This document shows, one piece after another, positions 13,509-27,856 of a stretch of DNA of 64,000 nt. Below the pieces are notes generated by a model. That model had not been told where the DNA came from. It did not search any database and was given only the letters and a program-made list of their open reading frames with translations. A program made the position numbers and the translations under genes. Source of the stretch: Pegea sp. RAD2-039 (lineage: Eukaryota; Chordata; Thaliacea; Salpida; Salpidae). Within the stretch, counting starts at the first letter, position 1. Each line of letters starts with the position of its first letter. The stretch is taken from the NCBI GenBank assembly GCA_034620365.1, contig JAQGEQ010000058.1:372001-436000 (forward strand), given 5' to 3'.

Positions 13509-15035
13509 ATTTAGATACTTTCTATCAAAAAATAATAAGATAAATTATTAGTGCATGGTAATCTTTTCCAACTTTTTTAATCGTAATCTTTTTAACAGTT
13601 ACTTATATACCCACTACCTCATTTATATTGGTTGATTTGCTGAGTAAAACATTTTATTATAGATCTAACGCGATAGTAAGCGTTCAGTTGCTAGGTGACA
13701 TAGTAGATATTATGGCTTTTTATTTTTTTAAATCAATGTATAAGTAGTTTACTTGAATTATATAGTTCGAGTAATATTCTCTTTATTTAGAAAAATTAAG
13801 AATTATATCACTAATATTTCTTAAAATATTTTTTCATTAATTTGTAGTTAAATTAGATTTGCATTTATAATGATGTTTAGAGTGATATTTTTCATACTAT
13901 AAAATTTATTTCTTTAGCTAGTGAATGTATTACTGTGTCTCTTACATTGCTTAGACATCTAAATAATAAATAAATATCTGACAAATGAACAAAACATTTG
14001 ATCCTGAGATTCAAAAGAAACGTTCCTTCTACTGTTATATTGTTGCAAGATTGTAATTAGGGTTATTCTCTGTTTATATCAATTACTAAACATTTTTTGT
14101 TTTGTTTTTGTAACAAAGAGATATAATTATAGATTTAAAATAATCATAAAAAACGTGACCGCTTTTATGAGAAGCTTCATTTTATGGCAAAATCTTTGAC
14201 ATTATTCTTTTATACTCAGTTAACTTTGTTGTATAGATAGTATATGAATCACTTAGTCTGTTTTTCTGGTTAATTAGTCAAAAATCTTTACAACGAAGGC
14301 TTCGGTTTTAAAAAGTAAATTTTATAGAAATGAGGATATGAAGTAAAAAGATTGCGATTACATTTGTGCAAATAACCTTACTTCATGTAAGGTTACAGAT
14401 GAACAAATCTAAAACATCCTGTTATTTACTTTTATTAGCTTTTTAATTAATGATTAATGAGTATTTAAAAGTTATAAACATCAACTTGTTTTATTTAAGC
14501 TACTCAGTTAAGATACTCAAACACTTTCTTGTTTGAATTCACCATAAAAATTCAAGATTTTCAAAAATCTATTTTGTTTCTTGCATATATTTGAAATTTC
14601 TAGGTAAATTATTAAAAAAATTAAAGTTATAATAAGAAATAAAAGATGAACGAATGAACTAATTCAATATTTGTAGAAACTCAATAAAAAATATCTCAAA
14701 GATATCTAAGAAATTAAGAAAATCTATATATATATCACTATTGTATCATAAATAATTTTAAATTAATATTTGATTTTTGAATATCAAATTTTTTCATTAT
14801 GTTTGTGAATCAAAAAAATTAAACTTTAAACGTTGAAAAGCCAAAAATTGAAATTCTGAAAACTTTAAGAGTTAACATGACTTAGGAATTAAACTTGTAC
14901 AGAAGCCATTGGTGTAAGCAAAAGATGAAACTTCTGTCTCAACGCTAATCACAATATAAAAATGTTAAGAAATCTACATAAAGAAGATTTGAAAAATTTC
15001 AAATCAAACTAAAATCTCCACTTAACGAGGTATTC
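13509..15035. other. Intergenic between ARMH1 and PXMP4, no gene seen
   Basis: This is 1.5 kb of AT-rich sequence between the ARMH1 start and the PXMP4 stop, with both genes on the minus strand. No conserved coding exon, RNA gene or repeat is recognisable. It should contain the ARMH1 promoter and the PXMP4 3' untranslated region. Confidence 0.6.
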
Positions 15036-16565
15036 TTATTGATGCTTGTTGTATATCAAAAAATCCCAAATATTATTCCAAACGTTACTATCCTCATGTA
15101 AATATGTCAATGAAGCCTGTAATGATGATTGGAGCGTATGACGATGAAATTCGAACAACCATAACGCACATCCCCAAAGTATTGCAGAGAAATAAGGAAA
15201 ATAATCTCTTCCACCGGCAGATATGTCTCTGCTAGGAAGATATCCAGAATCTGATAGAAGCCGAGCAAATCCAAATAAAACTCGCGACATTAAATACATG
15301 TTGATCTGTTCAAAGATGAAATATTGTTTAAAATTCACTATTCACATATTTCTTTAATAAAATAATTACAAGATAAAAGCTTTTTTTTTGTAAAGTATTA
15401 ATACAATATTAGCTATTTTCTATTTAGGAAATTTTAGAATTTAAAGCCAAGTGAAAATATGGACAATTTGTAAAAACTAAAAATAATTCGTTTGCTTAGA
15501 AAATTAATTAAATTATTAAAAATTAGTAATAAAAAATAATAATAAATTAACTAAACTTTACTGTATGAAGATAAAAGAATAAAAAACTGAAATTAATAGA
15601 GACACTAAGCTTTAAGGTCGTTTTCGAAACTTAAGATATGTGAAAGGTCTTATAAGATAACAGTTGTCGATGACATAAAATTAAAAAATTACCTGAGTGT
15701 TGATTGGATTATTGCTACCAAAAACCAAATAACCAGCAATAGCAGCAGATATAATGACATTTGAAGGTATTTTTTTGCTATGAATTATATTATATTGAGG
15801 ATCAACAGCTTTACCATAAGTAGAAGTTAATAACTTGTATATAAAAGAAAACTTTGCAAGGTTTGTAGCATGCTGAACAGTTGCTTTCATAATCCATCTA
15901 AATTTATCAACAAGTCTGAAATGATAAGTCTTTATTATCAGTAGTTCATTGATCAAATTAGATGTTAAACTATTAAAATATAAAAGTCAAATTAGTGATT
16001 GACTTTGCTTAAACTAATTGTTTAATTAAAAAAACATAATATCTAACTAGACTAGTATTTACATAAGATCAATAAATATGTTAGATATTCCAAAAATAAC
16101 TTGTTTTTAATTTATAAAATTATTAATTAAATTTTTATCATAAAACATTTTGCTGATAAGTTCACAAACTTTAACATATTTTAATACATGTCAGAAGCAA
16201 GAATACTCTTACAAAATATTTATAGCATTTTATTAATTTGATTAAAAATAATTTTACTTACTTGCCATTTCTAAACAGGAATGTCATCACAAGTGCATGG
16301 GGAAAGCGAATCTTAACACCATATCTAAACAAGTTTTCATAAAATAAATAAGTAATTAGAAAACCCAAGTATTTAAAAGATGAAAGAATAAAACTTTTTA
16401 ACTAAAAGTATTTAAAAGTTGATAAATATTAAAATAGAATTCGAATGATTAAATAAAAAGTAATTCTTACGCAATTCCATTTCGAAGACTTTTTATAAGT
16501 GAAAAATATTGGACATATTTGCCGGATGCAAGAAGTTTATTTAATTCAGTGATAATAAGCTGCAT
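15036..16565 (-). CDS. PXMP4: Peroxisomal membrane protein 4 (PMP24), complete, 4 exons
   Basis: PXMP4 is a small integral peroxisomal membrane protein of the Tim17/22/23-like superfamily. Its exact transport role is unknown. Exons are 16471-16565, 16262-16324, 15693-15915 and 15036-15305, giving 216 residues against 212 in human, with exact phase. Conserved stretches are IKSLRNGIAYGVKIRFPHAL followed by VMTFLFRNG, the hydrophobic IISAAIAGYLVFGSNNPINTQ region, INMYLMSRVLFGFARL, and the C-terminal LWLFEFHRHTLQSSLQASLT followed by YLHEDSNVWNNIWDFLIYNK. All lie in the order of the vertebrate protein. The start ATG at 16565-16563 gives an N-terminus matching the family and is preceded by AT-rich leader. 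There is no signal peptide, as expected for the family. Confidence 0.95.
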
Positions 16566-18474
16566 AATTATGTGAAAAGAACTAACTACAAAAAATAATA
16601 TCCTGAAATCAATAAAAGAATTAAAGCTTGATTACTTCTATTGTGAAACAATAAAATGACATTTAAAATTTATAAACTTAAACATTAAATGTCAAATATA
16701 TCAAAACAAAACATTAAAAGAGGATATAAATAAAATTTAAGTTTTATTTCCACTTTACCATCAATAAAACAACATTTTATTGCTGAAAACCTGATATAAC
16801 CTATGACTTATAAGAAAACTTTTTCATTCAAATAAGCAGTAAAAATAATAATTAAAACTGAACAAAATTTTAAAACATCTAAACATTTAATAAAATAATG
16901 TGATATCTTTTTTATAAAACTATATTTCTTATAACTTTTTCTATTCCAGTTCAATTGATACTTACATATCATAAACAAAATCTTTATTTAAATGTTTACT
17001 AAAGCTTTTGTATTTATTTAAAAAAAACTTAATTATTTATTTCTTTAAAATAAAATTCATAAAAGTACCTGACCCTTTTTGGGCGTATACTAAATGTGTT
17101 TTATTTCGACAGCGTTGTTACAGAATAAAATAAGAACTATTTGCCTGTACTCTTTGCTTTGAAAGTACTATTTCTTAATAATTTAAATAAAATAATTTTA
17201 TCATAATTTTGATTCTAAAAAATGATTAGCTGATTGATTTTTTGTTCTACTTTTCTAATTATTTATATGTCAAGCCATAGCCACCACTGCTAACAAAAGA
17301 AGAAAATACAAGAAAGATAAAAGTTTCAGAAGAACCAAAACTCAATCACACTCATGTAAAAATGCAGGATCAGCTTCTTCAATTGCAAGCGAGCATGCCA
17401 AATGGAAAATAAGTTATAGTTCTATTTTTATACCGTCTTACAGCGCTATTTTTTCTTAATGTGTTGTACATGTTTTCTTTTCTTACATAGTAACCTTGTA
17501 ATCTTTGCATTATTTTCGGACTTTCAAAGCGTTGCCAATAATGATAATCATATTTTTTTTACTACCATCCACGTTAATTATTAGTAAGTTGTTCCACTGT
17601 CTTGTGTTTAGAGGATGTTAAAGTATAAGCTAAGACAAAGAACCCTAATTGGAGAAACAATTTTGAAATAAAAAATTGGCTAGATAAAGTGACTTATTAT
17701 TTATCCCAGGCTAATGTAGAACAAAAATCCTTAAAAAATCTAAAGGAGCAAAGCTGACTGGTAGACGGTGACAGTGAAAGTCACAATCACAAATTTGCTG
17801 CAGGTGTAAGAGTACATGCTATAATTGTTCCGCCTAACACTGTAAAAATCAATAGCTTTTCTACTTCTTGTTTTATTTAACAGCAAAAATCGAAAAGTAA
17901 ACATTACAAAAATTCTTTAGAAAGAACTTTTACGATCTGTTTTGACTTTAATATTATTCTATTAAAAAGAAAAATTTTTGTTTAAAAAATATCAATGATA
18001 TATAAGACACCGCTAGCTTTTCACCTAATTCCCTCTTACTCAGTTTAAAGAATTTCTTAAATCATAAGTAAAGAAGTTAATCTGTTTAATTTAATCTAAA
18101 ACTTAGGTCATTTGGTACCTAGCTTTTCATTTAGAATTAAAAAAAAAAACTAAATAAATTGGCTGCTAAAGTTTTGAAATATAAGTATCGACTTTATACA
18201 GCAGTTTTGAACTTGTTATGTAATTTGCCTCTCATATACCTATTGTAGATAATTTAAAATGATTCAATCAGAAATCTTGTACTTAATTAAAACTTCTATT
18301 GTCACAACAATTAAATGTTAAACATTTTTAAATAAAGAAGCATTAATTAGTGAGCATTTAGTAAAGGAAGTTACTTAGTGATAGGAAATAAAAAGATCAC
18401 AGTAGAAACAGTTTTCACTTTATTTCGATAAGTTGATGTATAAAGCTTTAATAAGTAAACTATAATTAACGCAT
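16566..18474. other. Intergenic between PXMP4 and AKAP14
   Basis: This is 1.9 kb between two minus-strand genes. It is mostly AT-rich. Two slightly GC-richer pockets (about 17340-17410 and 17750-17840) have short open frames on either strand, but I could match neither to a family nor join them by splicing. I call no gene here. Confidence 0.5.
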
Positions 18475-20377
18475 TTAAAAGTCGACTTCTGCTATGACAG
18501 TCAACTTATCTGTCACAATATCTCTCAACCATTTTTCACGGAACATAGATTTTCCAGGTCTAAAACAAACACAAAGTAAAGTTAGTTTTTGTGAATGAAC
18601 AAAATTCTTACCGATGAACAAGTTGACTCCCTTCAAAAACGTAAAAAACTTCCACTGGTAATTGCTGCGTAATTAAAATTTAATTGTAGACTTGCTCTAA
18701 ATATCTTAAACAGACTTACATCGAAAAAGTTAGACACAAAGATAAATTAATTTTAAAGATCTAAAACAAGAAACAATCGAATTATAACAACAAAATATTC
18801 AAAAGACCTTCGGCTTGACTTTTGAAACTTTAATAGTGAAATAAACTGCAGCAATTGCCCTAGGAATTGGTCTACGCCTTGTGGGTTGGCTCCAACGTAC
18901 ACGGAATTTATAACGGACATCATATTCATAATCTTCTTGTTCGATAAAGTCAACAAAATGAAGCCATGAAGATTTGCGATCCCAAGTCTGACATAAAATA
19001 TGAAATTTGTGAAATACTCTACTCAATGAAAATTGTGATGTTTAAATGTATGTGATTTAAGTTCAAAGATAAAATTATTTTTACTTCAATAAAAGCTTCA
19101 ATATCCTTTAGACCGACTTCGGGAGTGAATCCTCTACAAGAACTCCATTGTATATTATCTTTTTCACTTCTCTCAGTTATTTCTTCACAAATTTCTTTCT
19201 ATCTGAAAAAATAATCTTCTGAAGTTCACTTAAATTAATTCTAATTAACTTTATTTTTTAAATGTTTTATTTATTTTAGCAATACTAAAAATTGATCATG
19301 AATATCTTAAGACAAAGTTTTTAAAGTATTTAACAATTTTGTTGTTTGAACAACTTAAAACTGATCTAGTGAAAGGTAAACAAAACTTTGATTTTTTTCT
19401 GAAACATACAAAATGTGTTTAAAAAGTTAATTATCTTATAAAATCTAGATATAAATCATTCATTATTTAAAACCTAAAAAGGTTCGATAATACAAAATAA
19501 TATAAATATCAGGGTTGTATAAAAATATAGGTAGATATTGTTTGTTCTACAAGCAAAAGAAAAGCTTGGAGTTGTATCTTTTCAACAAATCCATTTATTT
19601 CATTATTATTCAAGTTTGTGATTTCTAAGTACTTTAAGCTACAACAAAATATTTTAGATTCAAACACATCTAATTCATAATAAAAAAAGGAACTTGGGTG
19701 ACAATTACTAAATGACAATGTTTGTTTTTTAAAGATTTCATATAATGAATAAACACCCTCGATAAATCATGAAAAACCTAATTTTAAGAATTTGATATTT
19801 CAAACAGTTAACAAAAATAGATATACAAAATTGAGTAGTTAGTGACTGGTTAATTTTACTGTCATGATTAGAGATCACAAAAATAATTCATAAGGATTGA
19901 AACCGCCTACAACAATAAAAAGTTACATAAAAATTAAGTTTAAAACACAATCAGTTGTAATAATGATTTATTAGTTCATCAGGGTGAAAAGAAGAATACT
20001 AAATTTTAAGACCAATAAGATAACAAACCAAAAAGTATTTATAAAATAAATTCCAAACAAATAGTTTTTTAACACAGAAAATAGATAGACCAACAAAATG
20101 TTAGAAGAAAAGATGATCTTAAGATACAACAAGTATTTATATAACATACATCAGACCAATTGATATTAATAAAATGAATAAACAAACTCCAATAATTAAA
20201 TAATGGTTGGAGCCATGACATACCACTTTAGCTTTTTTCTCTTCTTCTACAATACAAGAAGCAGATTCAATTGCATCATTAACAATTTGAAAGGCAGTCT
20301 CTTCAGCATCTTTAAGTCGACAATTTTCTATGGTTGTTTCATTAAGAGTGTTTTGTTCATCAGGAGAAGAGTGAGAC
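18475..20377 (-). CDS. AKAP14: A-kinase anchor protein 14 (AKAP28), N-terminal exon not found
   Basis: AKAP14 anchors type II protein kinase A in ciliary axonemes in vertebrates. Five exons are seen, at 20224-20377, 19085-19198, 18808-18987, 18612-18664 and 18475-18559, coding for 195 residues; human AKAP14 is about the same length. The first of these holds an amphipathic helix, TAFQIVNDAIESASCIVEEE, at the position of the RII-binding helix. Downstream come NIQWSSCRGFTPEVGLKDIE, then DFIEQEDYEYDVRYKFRVRW, PTRRRPIPRAIAAVYF, PVEVFYVFEGSQLVHRPG and FREKWLRDIV, all collinear with vertebrate AKAP14. The exon at 20377 starts with the last base of a split codon, so a short 5' exon with the ATG must lie further upstream; I could not place it. 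The donor of this exon could be 20224 or 20227. The gene implies a ciliated animal. Confidence 0.88.
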
Positions 20378-23002
20378 CTAAGATCAAGTTATTAAATAAA
20401 TAATTATGAATTATTTTGTATATTGAAAAAATTTGCAAACTTAAAAAATTAATAATTAATAAGTAATAGTAGTAAAATTATCAAATTAAAAGTATGACTA
20501 TTTAAAACCAAAAACAATATTAAATTGTTAGACAATTGAAAAGAAATCACTTTGAAAAATATAATTTATTACAAATGGAATAATTTTATAAAATTATAAT
20601 TAATTTTGGTTATTAAGAAGAAAAAGTTTTAATATACAAAAAAGAAAAAAACATATTTTATATAGTAGAATTAACTAAATTTCCTTTTTAAATAATAATA
20701 TATTTGATAATTTTGTAATTATATAAAAACAAAGTTCTACAAACATTTCATAGAATAATTATCCAAATTAAAATTTATTAGCAGAAAAATAAAAAGCATT
20801 TTTAACATTAAAGTTTTTAAAATAATAAAGTTAAGTTTCTACTTACATTATTTATCATGAACAAGTATTTCAATTTAATTAAAATTTAGTTGTGTTATCA
20901 AGATATTAATTGACCATAAGGATTATAATAAGAAACAAACTATTTTATAAAGTATTAAATAAAATTAATAATAATAAACATTTCTTAATCAAAACTTTGT
21001 AAAGTGACCAGAGTAGTCATAACAACCATAAAAACACTAGAAAACTATCTGTGAGTAGGATTTATAGTAAACTTATTAAAATATCAAATTGAAAAGTTCC
21101 CATTTCATATCAAACATTTCTAAACACTTCTTATTCTTTATTCTGAAATACATTATTTTTGCAATAATTATAAGCAAATTTTGTAGTTGCCCGCATTATT
21201 TTGTTCATTATTCCCATTATTCTTCAAAATTTTTGAAAACGATTAAAAACAATTTGATTACATAATCTAAGAGATGGCAATTCCAAAAATATATTCTCAA
21301 TCGCTAAACTGGAAATCTCCTTTTTAGTAAAATCACTAAGATTTAGTATTTTAGTAATCATTAACCTTATGATCATTTCTAAGTCATTTTATGCCATTGT
21401 ATCTCACGGTTCTTGGATAATTCATCAAAACTATCCATCATAACCAAGGCCACCAAAATCCGTTTTCTGCAATACGCTATTGTATACCAGCAAAACTTGA
21501 ACTTTGCAGAAGGTTAACTAAAATAAACTACTTTTCATAATAATCAGCTTTTTAACAAACACTTTTCATTTCGTTGTCTTCGACGTATATTACGTATATT
21601 ACGTTAAGGTGACAGCAAAATATCTCAAACAAGGAAGTCTTGAAGCGTACTGGTCTGACAGCAATGTACAGCATGCTGAGTAAGCTGGCTCGCACACCTC
21701 CGTCAGATGGAAGACAGATAGATTCCAAATAATTTGCTGTATAGAGAGTTATCAAAAGGCAAACACATTATTGGCCGTTCTTGTCTTTACTATAAAGATA
21801 CTTGCAAGTGTGATATGATATGGATTGTAATATCGGCAATTTGGAAAATATCGCTTTGAATGGCGCTCTCTACTCCGCAAACAACTGAAAGATTGAGAAG
21901 AAAAACCAGCTTCAAAGAAAAGAAAGAAACCCTAAAAACGTTTTCTTTTGCACTTACTGTGTCTTGCTTTGTTTCTAAAATCGTCACTTATCGCACATCC
22001 AGCATGGTCGTTCTCAGCAGAAACAGGCCTTATGATCAATACACAAACCTCATTTTAGCAAAACTTGTGTTTTCGGATTTTTTTTATCATCTTTATGAGA
22101 CAACCAAATTTAAAAAATATATATTTTTTATAAAATAAGTTTTTAAAAAGCGAGCAAATCTCCAGGAAGGTATCTGCTTGACTACAATTCGTTTGAACGT
22201 ACTTACTATCTTCACTATGCTAGCTCAATATTTCTAGAATATACTTTAGAATAAGTTTTCTTGAACAAATAAAGGGCTTATAGGTCTTGCAAATAGACTG
22301 ACTTTTTTAAATATATATGTTCCACACAGGCTCATAGCAAGCGAGACTGAATAAAAAATTAAGTTTATTTTCTTTTTAATAAAAGTTTTTTTGGGCATAA
22401 GCAAAGCCATTATAAGAAAATTGCAAAATTTAGTCTGCAACAGCGTGTAAAATGTTAATCTAAACACGATAGTCTATAGAACAAAAAAATAGCAAATTAA
22501 TTTGAAAAATTAGTTGTATTGATGCAGACTGTAATGAAAACGTTTGATCTTTTAATTACTAAAGCAAAATATACAAGTCTATTTAAATTGCTTAATCGAT
22601 AACTGTAATAACAATAGGTCATAAATGATTTTGCCTAACTTACTTTAATATTGGTATTGAATTTTGAAATATCATTATTTTGAATTAATTTACTCTAAAT
22701 AACATTATTACGATGATTATATATAAAAAATAAAATCTATTTCTTTCGTTTCTTTAAGTTAATTTTGTGATTTTACAGTTTGGGAACACTTTTATGCAGG
22801 CGACTCATTTAACTTTGAATTTGCCTAGTAACAAAAACAAATTCATTTTTAAACCAATCAGAATTGAGCAAAAAAATTTAACGGCTAAAGGTTTCCAGGT
22901 CTTCATTTTATCTTTAAGTTGCTGTCGTGGGAGACCCTAGAAATTCTTTTACGATTCATCTTGCTGTGATTTTTGTTAAAATAAACTAACTGCCGATACA
23001 AA
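20378..23002. other. Region between AKAP14 and alpha-tubulin (divergent)
   Basis: This 2.6-kb region should contain the missing AKAP14 first exon (minus strand) and the alpha-tubulin promoter and leader (plus strand). A pocket at about 21580-22050 is less AT-rich than its surroundings and includes a short tandem duplication of ACGTATATT near 21590. It has short open frames on both strands (for example 21860-22138 +), none resembling a known family. No RNA gene is recognised. Confidence 0.5.
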
Positions 23003-25555
<2,553 letters not shown>

Positions 25556-25592
25556 ATAGTTTCTTTTCATTTCGTTGAATTCTTTTGAGAAT

Positions 25593-25598
25593 AATAAA
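25593..25598 (+). terminator. Polyadenylation signal AATAAA, alpha-tubulin
   Basis: AATAAA lies 38 bp after the alpha-tubulin stop codon. It is the nearest canonical signal and implies a very short 3' untranslated region. Confidence 0.7.
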
Positions 25599-27856
25599 GA
25601 GTTGAAATGAAGCTTTTGTTATTTGTTTGGATTGTCATGAAGTTAAATAAACCTTAAAAGTTTCAAATCTTTTGTAATTTTAATTTTAAAAGAATTTCAA
25701 GAAGATTAAGACATTAAGTTCAAACTTTGTAAGATGCTTGTTGCTTAGTGATGAGCTTCGATTTAGCCACATTCCGACAACGCCTGTTTGCTCAATTGTT
25801 TGTCAACGGTATAGTTAAGACTTGTCCTCCAAATCTTTGTTCTATCACATTCAAATCAATTTGCTCTCAATACTAGAAAGCTGTCTAGTTTACAAGGAGA
25901 CTGACTTGCTAAAGTCCAGGTATCTTATAGATTAATCCGACAGTTTAAGAAGAAAATCCCCTCAATAAATCACAACCAGTTCTTCCATCAATCTCAAATT
26001 TTTTTGCCGATTTACTTTTGTAAATATTGACTATTTAAATTCCTCAAATCCACAAAGTTTTATAATAAATCGAAAGTGATAGGTCAACAAACGCTCATCA
26101 AGTTCTGTATAAATGCTGACATCTTTATAAGTAGTAGGAAACTCCACAATAATTTAGTGAAGTAATAATAATCTACTGATTGTTTTATTAAATACTTTGG
26201 TATGCTGAAAAAATTCTATAGCTCAGTTCTATTGTATTTTAGTCTACTTAGTAGTTAGTTAATTTTCATTGAAATTTTTTAACAATTAATCTCATTATAT
26301 AGACTTCAATGAAATTTATCACTCAAAATAATTTGAAAGAACTAATTTAGTTGCAAACAATAATCCTGATATTTGTTTTAAGAATATTCAATTCCTTTCT
26401 TTTTGAACAAAAATTCAAACTTTTTTTGTTAATTTAACAACGTCGTTATAAATAATTTATACTTTTGTATAGTTTTCTCTTGTTGCTATAGAACTGTCAA
26501 TATCTGAGCCGTCGACATTAGAGCGGAATTATTTTCATCTAACTAGTTTGTAATAAACAGTTTAGAAATTTCATATGAAAGTTTTTAAAGTTTAATACAT
26601 GAAAAGAAATAATTTCTGAAAATATTTGTCTGAATAAAATCTTCAGATTAAAATTGAAAAATATTTTGGGCGAAAAGTTCAATGCTGCATAAAATAAAAG
26701 CGTGCCTAATTACGATACTTTAAAATATGTCTCGATTTAAGTATAAACATTGTGGCGCGTTATTCTCTTCTAAACTAGTTGTGGAGTGTTATAGCAAACT
26801 TGTCTTCTCTAAATTTGGATTTGAAGAGACCTAATTTTATCTTTTACTTGATTATATCTTTCCTTAATTTCATTAATTTGTGTTTATTTTGATTTTTTTA
26901 GAAATGAAGAAAAGATGTTTTAATTTGAAATTTAGAATTGTTTTAATTTATCTAAATTTTTATCATTTATTTTAATTATTCATTTTCAAATAGTTAGTTT
27001 AGTTTCTTAACATTTGATGATATTAATAGTTAACAAATACTTTTCAAAACCTACTTAAAATATGAAGCAGTTTTTAATAAAAAAAAAATAAATGTAGTGG
27101 ATTATTTTCTTCATCTTTTAAGAATAGTATTTCAAATGTGATCAAAAGATTTTGTTTTAAGAGTTTTTGTTTCATAAACTTTTTATACTTTAAAATAGGT
27201 AATGTATTTACTTGAAGTAGTTTTAATACTAGCTTATCTAATTATTTTCAATGATTATTTTATCAGATATTTTAATTTCATTGTCATAATTGTAAACAAA
27301 AGTTCTTAAATTGTAATTTAGAGTTAATTTAAATGTTTTTTTACAGTTTCTTTAAAACTTTTTAGTTGCTTTTATTTTCACCAGATATAAAAATCCTTTT
27401 AAAGGTAAGTTACTTGTTGTATAATAGTCAATTTTTTATCATTAAATCATGATAACTCAATTCAAGTTTTTATTTAGAAAAGATTTGTCTTGATAATAAT
27501 GCATTTGTCAAATTGTTTCCACTTTATTTATGTTAAATTTGGTTCTTAAGACCTTATCATTATATCTTATGAGTCATAATTTGTGGTGTTTGCTATAAAA
27601 GCTATATAATTTGTCATCTTCACTCATGCATTGAATAAATAAATAAAATCTACAAAATTATTTCCAGATGATATTTTGAAGCAAGTTAAATTTATCAAAT
27701 TTTGCTTATTTCAATGTTTACTTTTGATATAAATATTATCTAATAGTATTTATTTGTGTAATTAAATTCTTACCAAATATTTCATATGTTAGAAAATATC
27801 TCCAACTTATATAAAAATCATTGTTTGAAAACATAATATATTTGTTTTTAAATCAG
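25599..27856. other. Intergenic between alpha-tubulin and CASKIN, no gene seen
   Basis: This is 2.3 kb of AT-rich sequence. The CASKIN start codon directly follows a polypyrimidine tract plus AG (ends 27856), so an upstream non-coding first exon and the promoter are probably in or beyond this stretch. I could not locate them. Confidence 0.5.

Noticed and set aside
18753..18956. 67-codon minus-strand frame
   Set aside because: Out-of-frame shadow of the AKAP14 exon 18808-18987.
20858..20880. Candidate first exon of AKAP14 (short ATG frame followed by GTAAGT on the minus strand)
   Set aside because: The donor phase does not fit the exon at 20377; joining them creates a stop codon.
21860..22138. 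92-codon plus-strand frame upstream of alpha-tubulin
   Set aside because: Lysine/serine-rich without any recognisable domain; a minus-strand frame covers the same pocket, so coding is not supported.
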